From: Primorskyibacter sedentarius
GTDB taxonomy: Bacteria; Pseudomonadota; Alphaproteobacteria; Rhodobacterales; Rhodobacteraceae
Direction of reading: 5' to 3'
DNA length: 64,000 nucleotides
Assembly (NCBI RefSeq): GCF_004342065.1
Contig: NZ_SLZU01000007.1
Span: 62,001-126,000 of the forward strand
Shown: positions 26,338-35,158 of the stretch, piece after piece
How the letters are laid out: every line of letters starts with the position of its first letter
How positions within the stretch are numbered: position 1 is the first letter of the stretch
Notes under the pieces: model-generated
The model's database searches: none
What the model was told of the DNA's origin: nothing
The model's input: only the letters and a program-made list of their open reading frames with translations
Translations under genes and position numbers: made by a program

Positions 26338-27584
26338 CCGCACAGCCCAATATCGTCGTGATCTTTGCCGACCAGCACCGCGCTGATGCGATGGGCTGCG
26401 CGGGCAGCGCCTTTGTCCAGACGCCAAATCTTGACCGGCTGGCCTCCGAAGGTGTGCGGTTCCAGAACGCTTACACGCCGTGGCCAGTCTGCACCCCCGC
26501 CCGCGCGACCATGTGGACCGGCGTCTACCCGCATGCCCATCGGATCATCGACAATGTCTATGACATCGATAACGCCTTCGAAAGCGTGGGCGCGGTCAAG
26601 CGCACCGTCTTCGATCAGCTCCGGCAGGCGGGCTACCTGACCGCGCATTTCGGCAAATGGCATCTGGGCGACGGCCACCCGCCCTTCTTCGATATCTGGG
26701 AGGAAAGCTTCAACAGCCGCGTGGGTCACTGGGTCGACGGGCGGCTTGACGGGCAATACCGGCCCACCGTCCAGACCGATGCCTGCATCGCGTTTCTGCG
26801 CGATCAGGCCGCAGACGGCAACAACCAGCCCTTCGTCATGGTGCAAAGCTATTACCCGCCGCATGACCCGTTCACCGCGCCCGCGCGGTTTTACGAACCC
26901 TTCCGCCACAAGGGCGTGCCCTTCGCTGGCTACTATGCCGCCGTCAGCGCGCTCGACCACGAAATCGGCCGCATCCTCGATACACTCGACGCCACCGGGC
27001 TGCGCGAGGACACGATCGTGCTTTATTATTCCGACCACGGAGAGACGTTTCGCTACCGGCCAGAGGGCGAACATAAATTCGTCTGCACGGATGATTCCAT
27101 CCGCATCCCGATGCTGATTTCCTGGCCCGGCACCATCGCTGCGGGTGCTGTACGGACCGATCTGGTGGGCCTTCAGGATCTGACGCCGACGCTTCTGGAT
27201 TTTGCAGGCGCCCCCCCGCTTTCGCCGTGCCACGGCCACAGCCTGAAGCCAATGCTTGACGGCTGGCCCGTGCCTGACTGGCGCCGGGCCTTCTATGTCC
27301 AGACCATCACCCATGTCAGCGCCCTGCATCAACGCGCATGGCTCAGCGAAGGGTGGAAGCTGATCGTGTCGGATGACGGCAATCACGAGCTTTTCAACCG
27401 CCATGCCGACCCCGAGGAAGAAATCAACGTCTTTGAGACCCCGCGCCCCGATCCCGGCTTTGACCGCTACACGCATTACCCGTCGTACCGCCCTGTGATC
27501 GACACCATGGTGCAAGAGGCCGCGGCCTTCGCCCAAAGCATCGGTGATGACGAAGGCGCGGCGCTGTTCGGGCAGCTTGCCTGA
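26334..27584 (+). CDS. Sulfatase family hydrolase 3 (Cys-type, cytoplasmic)
   Basis: The 416-residue sulfatase begins [19 protein letters not shown], with the formylglycine signature CTPAR (C53-R57) in YTPWPVCTPARATMWTGVYP. AHFGKWHLGDG, YYSDHGETF and the usual C-terminal AWLSEGWKLIVSDDG follow. There is no signal peptide. It starts inside the DppF-like stop (ATGA) and is the last gene of the accessory cluster before lexA. The cysteine must be converted to formylglycine to be active. Substrate unknown. Confidence 0.9.
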   Translation: MTAQPNIVVIFADQHRADAMGCAGSAFVQTPNLDRLASEGVRFQNAYTPWPVCTPARATMWTGVYPHAHRIIDNVYDIDNAFESVGAVKRTVFDQLRQAGYLTAHFGKWHLGDGHPPFFDIWEESFNSRVGHWVDGRLDGQYRPTVQTDACIAFLRDQAADGNNQPFVMVQSYYPPHDPFTAPARFYEPFRHKGVPFAGYYAAVSALDHEIGRILDTLDATGLREDTIVLYYSDHGETFRYRPEGEHKFVCTDDSIRIPMLISWPGTIAAGAVRTDLVGLQDLTPTLLDFAGAPPLSPCHGHSLKPMLDGWPVPDWRRAFYVQTITHVSALHQRAWLSEGWKLIVSDDGNHELFNRHADPEEEINVFETPRPDPGFDRYTHYPSYRPVIDTMVQEAAAFAQSIGDDEGAALFGQLA

Positions 27585-27767
27585 CGCAACTGAATCTTGT
27601 GGCAATCCAGCCGCGCCACACCAGATATCGGGGGCGTTTTCGGCTGCATTTTTCGGCGATGAAACCGGCTGGCACCCGGAAAACGCACGCGCCCTAACCC
27701 ATTGTAATAAAGTTATTTACGCAGGCCACACCGCCCCGATCATCCCCACGGAAAGACCTTGTTAAGC

Positions 27768-27783
27768 TTAACCCCGTCTTAAC
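27768..27783 (+). promoter_or_regulatory. Predicted CtrA box upstream of lexA
   Basis: TTAA-CCCCGTC-TTAAC is a perfect match to the alphaproteobacterial CtrA consensus TTAA-N7-TTAAC. It is 133 bases upstream of the lexA start, with no other gene start in the gap, so lexA is the likely target. Confidence 0.6.
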
Positions 27784-27871
27784 GCGCCGGGGTCAAGATC
27801 GGGCGGCATTCGTCCGGCTGGAGGGTGGTCCCGAACCGTCCGCACCGGCACAAGTCGTTGACACAAAACGA

Positions 27872-27886
27872 GAACATGCGTAGAAC
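27872..27886 (+). promoter_or_regulatory. SOS box (LexA operator) of lexA
   Basis: GAAC-ATGCGTA-GAAC exactly fits the alphaproteobacterial SOS consensus GAAC-N7-GAAC and starts 45 bases before the lexA ATG. A TTGACA at 27858-27863 places it between the -35 and -10 regions, as expected for autorepression. Confidence 0.88.
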
Positions 27887-27916
27887 AAAGCAAGATACAT
27901 GAGGTGGAGTGGCGAA

Positions 27917-28609
27917 ATGCTCACGAAGAAGCAATTGGACCTGCTGGAGTTCATCAACAAGCGGATGCTGCGTGACGGCGTCCCGCCCAGCTTTGACGAA
28001 ATGAAAGAGGCGCTCGACCTGCGCTCCAAATCCGGAATTCACCGGCTGATCACGGCGCTGGAGGAGCGCGGCTTCATCCGCCGCCTTGCCCACCGTGCCC
28101 GCGCCATCGAGATTGTGAAGCTGCCCGACAGCATGAATGCCGCCCCTGCCGGTTTCACCCCCCGCGTGATCGAGGGGGGCTCCTCGGGGCAGCCCGCCAA
28201 TGCCCAGCCGATCGAGGCGGTGCATGCCACGGAACTGCCGCTGGTGGGGCGCATCGCCGCCGGTGTCCCGATCGAGGCTGTGGCCGACAACCCGCCCGGC
28301 ATTGCCGTTCCCGGCCAGATGCTTCGCGGCTCCGCCCGCCACTATGCGCTTGAGGTCAAAGGCGATTCCATGATCGATGCCGGGATCAACGACGGCGATG
28401 TCGTGGTGATCCGCGAAACCAGCCAGGCCGATAATGGCGATATCGTCGTGGCCCAGGTGGATGGCTACGAGGCGACGCTGAAACGTTTTCAGCGCAAGGG
28501 CGACATGATCGTGCTGGAACCTGCAAACCCGGCCTATGAACCCCGTGTCCTGCCGAATGGTCAGGTCAAAGTGCAAGGGCGGCTTGTCGGACTGATCCGC
28601 ACCTACTAG
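27917..28609 (+). CDS. lexA: LexA repressor
   Basis: The 230-residue SOS repressor has an N-terminal winged helix ([27 protein letters not shown]...SKSGIHRLI) and a C-terminal S24 self-cleaving domain. The cleavage site is A115-G116 ([11 protein letters not shown]), the nucleophile S151 (KGDSMIDAG) and the general base K189 (EATLKRFQ). RecA-stimulated autocleavage derepresses DNA-repair genes. ATG 27917 is preferred over one at 27899 because it gives the normal N-terminus. It carries its own SOS box and is followed by convergent comEC. Confidence 0.97.
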   Translation: MLTKKQLDLLEFINKRMLRDGVPPSFDEMKEALDLRSKSGIHRLITALEERGFIRRLAHRARAIEIVKLPDSMNAAPAGFTPRVIEGGSSGQPANAQPIEAVHATELPLVGRIAAGVPIEAVADNPPGIAVPGQMLRGSARHYALEVKGDSMIDAGINDGDVVVIRETSQADNGDIVVAQVDGYEATLKRFQRKGDMIVLEPANPAYEPRVLPNGQVKVQGRLVGLIRTY

Positions 28610-28630
28610 GCGCACCCCGCTTCACCTGTC

Positions 28631-28682
28631 AGGACCGCCCTGCGCCCTTTGACCAAAGCGGCGCGCGGCGGTCTTGTGCTTT
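28631..28682. terminator. Probable terminator between lexA and comEC
   Basis: A long imperfect hairpin (28631-28646 with 28660-28675) is closed by a small CTTTG...CAAAG stem and followed by a T-rich stretch. It lies between the convergent lexA and comEC stops. The T-tract is interrupted, so confidence is moderate. Confidence 0.5.
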
Positions 28683-28717
28683 CTGCCCTGTCGCGCCGAC
28701 AATGCGCGCCGATCCGC

Positions 28718-30784
28718 TCACTCCGCCGAGGCAAGCTGCAGCTTCTTGCGCGGCGCCCCGGTCCAGAGCCTGTCGCCCGCATATTCCGCAGCTGTCCGGC
28801 GCACCAGCCGCCCCTCCTCCAGATCAAAGGACATGGCCCCGGTCTGGCGGAGCCGCTGCGGATCGTAGACGTCGCAAGCCAGCTCCCGCCCTTCCAGATC
28901 GGCCGTGGTGACGACGATCTCTTCCGCCGCGCAGCCTGTCTCCAACAATGCGGTCAATCCGCGTTTGCCCTGCGCATGCCGGAAAGTCCTTGCGCCGTAG
29001 GACAGCTCGCGCAGGACACCGCCCCCGGGCCAGCGCGTGGCGGCCTCGGCCTGCTCTGCCGCGTCGCCGTCATTCTCCAGCCAGACGCCCGCGACGAACC
29101 CCGCGCCTTTGGGTTTGCTCAACGCTCTGCCCTCTGGCCCCAGAACGCCCATCAAGGCGCCATCCTCGGCCACCAGAACACCCGGCCGGTCAGCCCCGGC
29201 CCACAGCGCCAGCGCCAGTGCGACGGGCCCCAGACCCGCCAGACGGACCCGCCCCTGCCACAGCATCAGGAACAACATGCCAAGCGCCAGCATCGGCAGC
29301 ACCCATGGGCCGGGGCTGGTGACCTGACCAACTGCCCCTTCCCAGCCCGAAACGGTGGTCGCCACCAGCAAGATCCAATCCAGCCCCAGCCCCATGAACC
29401 ACAGGGCCACGCCTTCCAGCCCGAATGGCAAAAGGCAGGCCGAAACGACGGCGGCGGGCATGACCAGCACCCCCATCAGGGGCACGGAGACAAGGTTTGC
29501 CAGCAGCCCGTAATGCGCCGCCTGATTGAAATGCGCCATGCCCACCGGGGCCGTCGCAGCGCCTGCCACGGCAGAGGAAATCACCACCGCCAGAATTGGC
29601 CGGACCCAGCGCGGCACCCACTCCATGTCCAGATCCCGCAGTGCGCCAAAGACAGCCACCAGCGCCGCGGTGGCGGCAAAGGACATCTGGAATCCCGGCC
29701 CCAGCAGCGCCTCCGGCCGCAGGATCAGGACGATCAGCGCCGCCATCGCAACCGCCCGCAAGCTCAACGCGCGCCGGTCGACGATCACCGCCCCCAGTGC
29801 AACGGCGGCCATGACGAAGGCGCGCTCCGTCGCGACATTGCCGCCCGAAAGCGCAAGGTAGAACCCCGCAACCAGCATCGCACCGCCCGCCGCCAGCTTC
29901 TTGACCGGCAGGCGCAGCGCCGCTGCGGGCCAAAGCAGAAACCCCAGCCGCAACGCCGCAAAGACGAACCCGGCCAGAAGCCCCATATGTAGTCCAGAGA
30001 TAGCCAGAAGATGCGCCAGATTGCTCTGCCGCAGTGCCTCCAGCGTGTCCTGCCCCATGCCGGACCGGTCGCCTGTCATGACAGCGGCGGCAAAGGCACC
30101 TGTCTCGCCCGGCAGGGCCGCCTGCACCTTCGCAGATAGCGCCATACGCGCCCGGAACACGAACAGCCCCCCCTCTGGCGGTTCCAGCATCAGCACGGGC
30201 GTGCGCGTATAGCCCACCGCGCCCAATCGCAGGAACCACGAATGGCGGCGAAAATCGAACCCGCCCGGCTCTACCGCGCCCTGGGGGGGCGACAGATGCC
30301 CGGTCAGGATCACCGTCATGCCGGGTGTCGGCGTGATAAAGCCCTGCTCGCCGTGCAGGGACACGCGCACCCGCTCTGGCGTCCGGTCCGGCGAGGTGCG
30401 GCTGAGCACAACCCGGTCCAGCGTCAGCCGCACCGCGTCAGAGGCGGACCGGTCGATACCGATGATGCGCCCCTCGACGGGACCGTAATAGCGAAAGCTT
30501 AACACAGGGGCAGAGACCTGATGCGCCCGCGCGCCTGCCACGGCCACGCCCAGCAGGATCAGCGCCACAGCGGCCAAGGGCGGCCCCCACGCGGCGCCCA
30601 ACCGGCGCTGAAACACCAGCATCACCGCCCCCGCCCCGGCGCACAGGCCCAGAACCCATGTCGCAGGCTCTACCCGCAGCAGGAAATAGCCGCCCACCCC
30701 CAGTGCCAGGAAAACCGGCACCCAGGCAAAGAGGTGGCCGCGCTGATCCAGCAGGGCCGCTTCGATCCGGTCCAGGGCGCGCAT
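28718..30784 (-). CDS. comEC: ComEC/Rec2 family DNA-uptake channel protein
   Basis: The 688-residue multi-pass inner-membrane protein belongs to ComEC/Rec2: a soluble DUF4131-type N-terminal part (VEGRIIGIDRSASDAVRLTLDRV), then the competence domain with NLAHLLAISGLHMGLLAG, SGGNVATERAFVMA and GFQMSFAATAALV. ComEC moves single-stranded DNA across the membrane during transformation and, in Rhodobacterales, in recipients of gene transfer agents. The C-terminal part is short and lacks an obvious full metallo-hydrolase domain. ATG 30784 is chosen over the longer frame to 30916, which overlaps the gltX start. It is divergent from gltX. Confidence 0.92.
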   Translation of the reverse strand: MRALDRIEAALLDQRGHLFAWVPVFLALGVGGYFLLRVEPATWVLGLCAGAGAVMLVFQRRLGAAWGPPLAAVALILLGVAVAGARAHQVSAPVLSFRYYGPVEGRIIGIDRSASDAVRLTLDRVVLSRTSPDRTPERVRVSLHGEQGFITPTPGMTVILTGHLSPPQGAVEPGGFDFRRHSWFLRLGAVGYTRTPVLMLEPPEGGLFVFRARMALSAKVQAALPGETGAFAAAVMTGDRSGMGQDTLEALRQSNLAHLLAISGLHMGLLAGFVFAALRLGFLLWPAAALRLPVKKLAAGGAMLVAGFYLALSGGNVATERAFVMAAVALGAVIVDRRALSLRAVAMAALIVLILRPEALLGPGFQMSFAATAALVAVFGALRDLDMEWVPRWVRPILAVVISSAVAGAATAPVGMAHFNQAAHYGLLANLVSVPLMGVLVMPAAVVSACLLPFGLEGVALWFMGLGLDWILLVATTVSGWEGAVGQVTSPGPWVLPMLALGMLFLMLWQGRVRLAGLGPVALALALWAGADRPGVLVAEDGALMGVLGPEGRALSKPKGAGFVAGVWLENDGDAAEQAEAATRWPGGGVLRELSYGARTFRHAQGKRGLTALLETGCAAEEIVVTTADLEGRELACDVYDPQRLRQTGAMSFDLEEGRLVRRTAAEYAGDRLWTGAPRKKLQLASAE

Positions 30785-30862
30785 CTTGTCCTTCGCTGGC
30801 GTGACGTTTATGGATGCGTCAACGCTATCTCTCCCAAGGTTTACAGAAGGTAAATATTGCCC

Positions 30863-32275
30863 ATGACCGGCCAAGTCGTGACCCGTTTCGCGCCCTCTCC
30901 CACAGGCTACCTGCATATTGGCGGGGCGCGCACGGCGCTGTTCAACTGGCTGTTCGCCCGCGGTCGCGGCGGGCGGTTCCTTCTGCGCATCGAAGATACC
31001 GACCGCGAGCGGTCAACCCCCGAGGCGACCGCCGCCATCCTGAAAGGGCTGGACTGGCTGGGGCTGGACCATGACGGCGAGGCGGTCAGCCAGGCCGCCG
31101 GTGCCGCGCGCCATGCCGAGGTTGCGCATGAATTGCTGGCCAAAGGGGCCGCCTATAAATGCTTTGCCACGCAGGATGAAATCGCCGCATTCCGCGACGC
31201 CGCCAAGGCCGAAGGCAAATCGACCCTTTTCCAAAGCCCCTGGCGTGACGCCGACCCGGCCACGCACCCGGATGCGCCTTTCGTGATCCGGCTGAAGACC
31301 CCCACCGAAGGTGCCACCGTCATCGACGATCAGGTGCAGGGCAAGGTCACGATCCGCAACGACCAGCTGGATGACATGATCCTGCTGCGGTCCGACGGCA
31401 CGCCGGTCTACATGCTGGCCGTGGTGGTGGACGACCATGACATGGGCGTGACCCATGTGATCCGCGGGGACGACCACCTTAACAACGCCGCCCGCCAGAT
31501 GGGCATCTATACCGCGATGGGCTGGGATATGCCGGTCTGGGCGCATATTCCGCTGATCCACGGGCCGGACGGCAAGAAACTGTCCAAACGCCACGGCGCT
31601 CTCGGGGTCGAGGAATACCAGGCGATGGGCTATCCGGCGGCGGGCATGCGCAACTACCTCGCCCGTCTGGGATGGAGCCATGGCGACGATGAATTCTTCA
31701 CCGACGCGCAGGCAAAAGAGTGGTTCGGGCTGGACGGAATCGGCAAAAGCCCCGCCCGTTTCGACTTCAAGAAACTGGAGAATCTCTGCGGTCAGCATAT
31801 CGCGGTGGCCGACGATGCTGCACTGCTGCAAGAAATTGCTGCTTACCTAGCGGCAGCGAACAAGCCCGCGCTGACCCCCGCGCAGAAAGACGGATTGGGG
31901 CGTGCGATGTATTGCCTCAAGGACCGGGCAAAGACATTCCCGCAACTCCTTGAGAAAGCGGAGTTTGTGCTTGCAGATACCCCGATCGTGCCGGACGAGA
32001 AATCCGCTGCGCAGCTTGATGCGGTATCCCGTGGTATACTGACGTCATTGACGCCGCAGCTGCAAAATGCTAGCTGGTCGCGAGACGAATTGGAGGGGGT
32101 CCTGTCGCGGTTCACCGAGGCACATGACCTGAAGTTCGGCAAGCTCGCAGGCCCTTTACGGGCGGCACTGGCCGGGCGTTCCGTGACCCCCAGCGTATTC
32201 GACATGATGCTCGTGTTGGGCCGGGATGAAACCCTGTCCCGGCTTGATCAGGCTGCGGCGATTGAGGCAAGCTGA
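30863..32275 (+). CDS. gltX: Glutamyl-tRNA synthetase
   Basis: The 470-residue class I aminoacyl-tRNA synthetase begins [20 protein letters not shown], with the HIGH-type motif in GYLHIGG, and carries the KMSKS-type loop as [12 protein letters not shown]. The C-terminal helical anticodon-binding domain ends [18 protein letters not shown]. Many alphaproteobacteria have two GltX paralogues and make Gln-tRNA by transamidation; which one this is cannot be told here. ATG 30863 is preferred over a TTG six bases before. gltA follows 86 bases downstream. Confidence 0.96.
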   Translation: MTGQVVTRFAPSPTGYLHIGGARTALFNWLFARGRGGRFLLRIEDTDRERSTPEATAAILKGLDWLGLDHDGEAVSQAAGAARHAEVAHELLAKGAAYKCFATQDEIAAFRDAAKAEGKSTLFQSPWRDADPATHPDAPFVIRLKTPTEGATVIDDQVQGKVTIRNDQLDDMILLRSDGTPVYMLAVVVDDHDMGVTHVIRGDDHLNNAARQMGIYTAMGWDMPVWAHIPLIHGPDGKKLSKRHGALGVEEYQAMGYPAAGMRNYLARLGWSHGDDEFFTDAQAKEWFGLDGIGKSPARFDFKKLENLCGQHIAVADDAALLQEIAAYLAAANKPALTPAQKDGLGRAMYCLKDRAKTFPQLLEKAEFVLADTPIVPDEKSAAQLDAVSRGILTSLTPQLQNASWSRDELEGVLSRFTEAHDLKFGKLAGPLRAALAGRSVTPSVFDMMLVLGRDETLSRLDQAAAIEAS

Positions 32276-32361
32276 CCGTCGAGGTCACCCTTCCCTCAAT
32301 GCCTGTTGACATAGGAAGCCGTCGCGCCTGCGCCACGGCATTGAGACGAAGGGACCAATTC

Positions 32362-33657
32362 ATGGCTGAGAGTACCAAGAACGCTACCTTGCAACTGGAC
32401 GGCAAAAGCTTCGACCTGCCGATCTACAGCCCCACCGTAGGCCCCGATGTGCTCGACATCCGCAAACTTTACGCGGATGCGGGCGTCTTCACCTACGATC
32501 CCGGCTTTACCTCCACCGCTGCGTGCGACAGCACGATCACCTTCATCGATGGCGACAAGGGCGAGCTGCTGCATCGCGGCTACCCAATCGACCAGCTGGC
32601 AGAGAAATCGCATTACCTCGAAGTCTGCTACCTGCTGCTTTACGGTGAACTGCCCTCCGCGTCCGAGCTGGAGGATTTCGAAAGCCGCGTGACCAACCAC
32701 ACAATGCTGCATGAACAGATGCAGTATTTCTTCCGCGGGTTCCGCCGTGATGCGCATCCGATGGCGATCATGGTCGGCGTCGTGGGGGCAATGTCCGCCT
32801 TCTACCACGACTCCACCGACATCACCGATCCCTGGCAGCGCGAGGTCGCCTCGATCCGCCTGATCGCCAAGATGCCGACAATCGCCGCCTGGGCCTACAA
32901 GTACCACACCGGCCAGCCCTTCGTGTATCCGCGCAACGATCTGGACTATGCGTCCAATTTCCTGCGCATGTGTTTCTCCGTTCCGGCCGAGGAATACGAG
33001 GTCAACCCGATCCTCGCCCGTGCCATGGACCGCATCTTTACCCTGCATGCGGATCACGAACAGAACGCCTCGACCTCGACCGTGCGTCTGGCCTCGTCCT
33101 CCGGTGCCAACCCCTTCGCCTGCATCGCGGCCGGCATTGCCTGCCTTTGGGGGCCTGCACATGGCGGCGCCAACCAGGCCTGCCTTGAGATGCTGCGCGA
33201 GATCGGCAGCCCCAACCGCATCCCCGAATTCATCGAGCGTGCCAAGGACAAGAACGACCCGTTCCGCCTGATGGGCTTTGGCCACCGCGTCTACAAGAAC
33301 TTCGACCCGCGCGCCAAGGTGATGAAACAGTCCGCGGACGAGGTGCTGGATCTTCTGGGCGTTGAAAACAACCCGACGCTTCAGGTCGCCAAAGAGCTTG
33401 AGGCCGCCGCCCTCGCGGACCCCTACTTCACCGAGAAGAAGCTGTTCCCGAATGTCGATTTCTATTCGGGCATCATCCTCGAAGCGATGGGCTTCCCCAC
33501 CTCGATGTTCACGCCGATCTTTGCGCTGTCGCGCACCGTTGGCTGGGTTTCGCAGTGGAAAGAGATGATCGGCGATCCCCAGAACAAGATCGGCCGTCCG
33601 CGCCAGCTCTATCTTGGCGAGACGCTGCGCGACTACGTGGATATCGAAAAGCGCTGA
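32362..33657 (+). CDS. gltA: Citrate synthase
   Basis: The 431-residue enzyme condenses acetyl-CoA and oxaloacetate at the start of the TCA cycle. Catalytic histidines lie in [12 protein letters not shown] and [14 protein letters not shown], and the catalytic aspartate in [10 protein letters not shown]. The length and N-terminal lid ([24 protein letters not shown]) match the hexameric, NADH-sensitive type of Gram-negative bacteria. ATG 32362 follows GAAGGGA and gives the normal start; the frame open from 32299 is upstream leader. A clear terminator follows. Confidence 0.97.
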   Translation: MAESTKNATLQLDGKSFDLPIYSPTVGPDVLDIRKLYADAGVFTYDPGFTSTAACDSTITFIDGDKGELLHRGYPIDQLAEKSHYLEVCYLLLYGELPSASELEDFESRVTNHTMLHEQMQYFFRGFRRDAHPMAIMVGVVGAMSAFYHDSTDITDPWQREVASIRLIAKMPTIAAWAYKYHTGQPFVYPRNDLDYASNFLRMCFSVPAEEYEVNPILARAMDRIFTLHADHEQNASTSTVRLASSSGANPFACIAAGIACLWGPAHGGANQACLEMLREIGSPNRIPEFIERAKDKNDPFRLMGFGHRVYKNFDPRAKVMKQSADEVLDLLGVENNPTLQVAKELEAAALADPYFTEKKLFPNVDFYSGIILEAMGFPTSMFTPIFALSRTVGWVSQWKEMIGDPQNKIGRPRQLYLGETLRDYVDIEKR

Positions 33658-33680
33658 CCCGCTCAGCCGCCGCGAAATCG

Positions 33681-33710
33681 GCCCGGCCCCTTCGGGGTGC
33701 CGGGCTTTTT
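33681..33710 (+). terminator. Rho-independent terminator after gltA
   Basis: Stem GCCCGGC (33681-33687) pairs with GCCGGGC (33699-33705), extended inward by CCC/GGG, and is followed by TTTTT at 33706-33710, about 50 bases after the gltA stop. Confidence 0.88.
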
Positions 33711-33819
33711 CATGCGAAGATGACGCCGGAAGGCCGCACATCAGCCGCGCAGCATGCAAATGTGGATTTACCGGGTGGGCTGACCTACGGATCGAATATG
33801 CGCAGGCTGTAAAGTGCCA

Positions 33820-33860
33820 CGGAATGAACCCTGCGTACTCCCCACGCAGGCTTCATTCCG
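33820..33860. repeat. Large imperfect inverted repeat
   Basis: CGGAATGAA (33820-33828) pairs perfectly with TTCATTCCG (33852-33860). After one mismatch a further 7 bp (CCTGCGT with ACGCAGG) pair around a 7-base loop. No T-tract follows, so it is not a normal terminator. Confidence 0.65.
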
Positions 33861-34001
33861 CGACTTGAGAAAATGACAGGCCACTCACCCGCTTCTCTTC
33901 GTCATAAAACGCAATTTCCAAGAAACCACGCAGATTGCACGCAGCGGCCCCCAGAAAAATGTCAGTTCAAAATCGTCGTCGTTTAACAAAATCTATACTT
34001 A

Positions 34002-34013
34002 ATCGTATACGAT
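34002..34013. promoter_or_regulatory. Orphan perfect GntR-type palindrome, site D
   Basis: ATCGTATACGAT is a perfect 12-bp palindrome and the best match to the consensus of sites A-C. It shares ATCGTATACGAWATA context with site C (24247). It is about 13 kb from the GntR gene and has no annotated promoter to control. Confidence 0.6.
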
Positions 34014-34254
34014 ATACGTTCACACGATTTCAACTAAATTCGTAACGAAAGTTAACGCCTCCCGTCCGGCTGCACAGAAAACAGGCACCCGTACCGGGAC
34101 TGAAATCCCGCAGGCCAGATGACCCGGCGGGACATGCCCAGCCTGCCCCGATCGAACCGGGCCGCCCGGCCGTTTTTCGAGAAGTTCAGTCTCGAATTCG
34201 CACAGCTGATCAACAACAGGCGGAAAGCCCGATCACAAAAGCGCCGCCCAAAAG

Positions 34255-34278
34255 AAAAACGGGCGCCCCTTGGCGCCC
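34255..34278 (-). terminator. Rho-independent terminator after crotonase gene
   Basis: On the minus strand GGGCGCC (34278-34272) pairs with GGCGCCC (34267-34261) and is followed by GTTTTTCTTTT. It lies about 25 bases beyond the stop of the minus-strand crotonase gene. Confidence 0.85.
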
Positions 34279-34300
34279 GGTTCCCGTATCACAGTGCGGC

Positions 34301-35080
34301 TTAGCGCCCTTCGTAATGGGCGGGGCGTTTTTCCAGAAAGGCCACCACGCCCTCGCGAAAATCACGGGTCTTTCCGCATTGCCCCTGAAGCTTTGCCTCC
34401 AGCGCCAGTTGGTCGTCCAGAGAGTTGTCAAAGCTGCCACGGATCGCCTGTTTCAGCGCATGATAGGCTGCGGTCGGCCCCTTCGCCAGATGCGCCGCGC
34501 GCTTGCGCCAATGCCCGGCGAACGCGTCATCCGCCACCGCCTCATAGATCATGCCCCAGTCATCCGCCTGCCGGGCCGAGATCTTGTCGGCGAACAGCGC
34601 CGCCCCCATCGCCTTGGCCATGCCCATCTGGCGCGGCAGGTAATAGCTGCCCCCCGCATCCGGGATCAGGCCGATCCGGGTGAAGGCCTGAATGAAGCTG
34701 GCGCTTTGCGTGGCGATGACCACATCCGCCGCCAGTGCAAGGTTCGCCCCCGCCCCCGCAGCCGCGCCATTGACCGCAGAGATCGTCGGCACAGGGCATT
34801 CGTAGATCGCCTTCAGCATCGGTTCGTATTCGTCGCGCAGAACCCGTTCGAGGTCCAGATTGGCCGCCGTTGCCCGGTCGCCCAGATCCTGCCCGGAACA
34901 AAAGGCCCGCTCGCCCGCGCCGGTCATCACGACCACCCGCGCCTCGGCAGCCCCGGCACGCATGGCCTGGGTGATCTCGGCACGCATCTGCGTATCAAGC
35001 GCGTTCATCACGTCAGGCCGGTTCAGCGTGATCACGCAGATGTCGTCGCTCACCTCATAGGTGATGGTTTCGTAATGCAC
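34301..35080 (-). CDS. Enoyl-CoA hydratase/isomerase (crotonase) family, PaaG-like
   Basis: The 259-residue cytoplasmic crotonase has the CoA-binding and oxyanion-hole segments ERAFCSGQDLGDRA and SAVNGAAAGAGANLALAADVV, and RIGLIPDAGGSYYLPRQMG. The last resembles PaaG, the epoxyphenylacetyl-CoA isomerase, but no phenylacetate genes are nearby, so a general beta-oxidation role is equally possible. It lies about 80 bases downstream of ccmH on the same strand and ends the long minus-strand run. Confidence 0.88.
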   Translation of the reverse strand: MHYETITYEVSDDICVITLNRPDVMNALDTQMRAEITQAMRAGAAEARVVVMTGAGERAFCSGQDLGDRATAANLDLERVLRDEYEPMLKAIYECPVPTISAVNGAAAGAGANLALAADVVIATQSASFIQAFTRIGLIPDAGGSYYLPRQMGMAKAMGAALFADKISARQADDWGMIYEAVADDAFAGHWRKRAAHLAKGPTAAYHALKQAIRGSFDNSLDDQLALEAKLQGQCGKTRDFREGVVAFLEKRPAHYEGR

Positions 35081-35158
35081 GTCGCGGTCTCCTTGCCGAT
35101 CAACCTTCGGGCCGCATCAAACACGGACGCGGGCCGAATGGCAAAGCCGAACGCGGCG

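Larger units (their letters stand above)
27585..27916. other. Intergenic region between sulfatase 3 and lexA
   Basis: These 332 bases hold no gene I can support. They contain the palindrome GTTAAGCTTAAC (27761-27772), a CtrA-type box at 27768-27783, a TTGACA -35 hexamer at 27858-27863 and the SOS box at 27872-27886. The long minus-strand frame through this region is the antisense of lexA. No obvious terminator for sulfatase 3 was found. Confidence 0.6.
33711..34254. other. Gene-poor, A+T-enriched gap between convergent gltA and crotonase gene
   Basis: These 544 bases contain no coding frame I trust; the 61-codon frame at 34119-34304 runs through the crotonase terminator and is rejected. Contents are a 17-bp imperfect hairpin at 33820-33860, a perfect ATCGTATACGAT palindrome at 34002-34013, and a weak GC hairpin followed by TTTTT at 34160-34177. 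Since both flanking genes point inward, no known gene needs a promoter here. A small RNA or a decayed gene is possible. Confidence 0.55.

Noticed and set aside
12340-27916. The accessory cluster as an integrated mobile island
   Set aside because: No integrase, transposase, tRNA or flanking direct repeat was found; insertion is suggested only by its catabolic content between housekeeping genes.
34119-34304. A 61-codon plus-strand frame in the gltA-crotonase gap
   Set aside because: It runs through the crotonase terminator into the crotonase stop, is Arg-rich and has no ribosome site.
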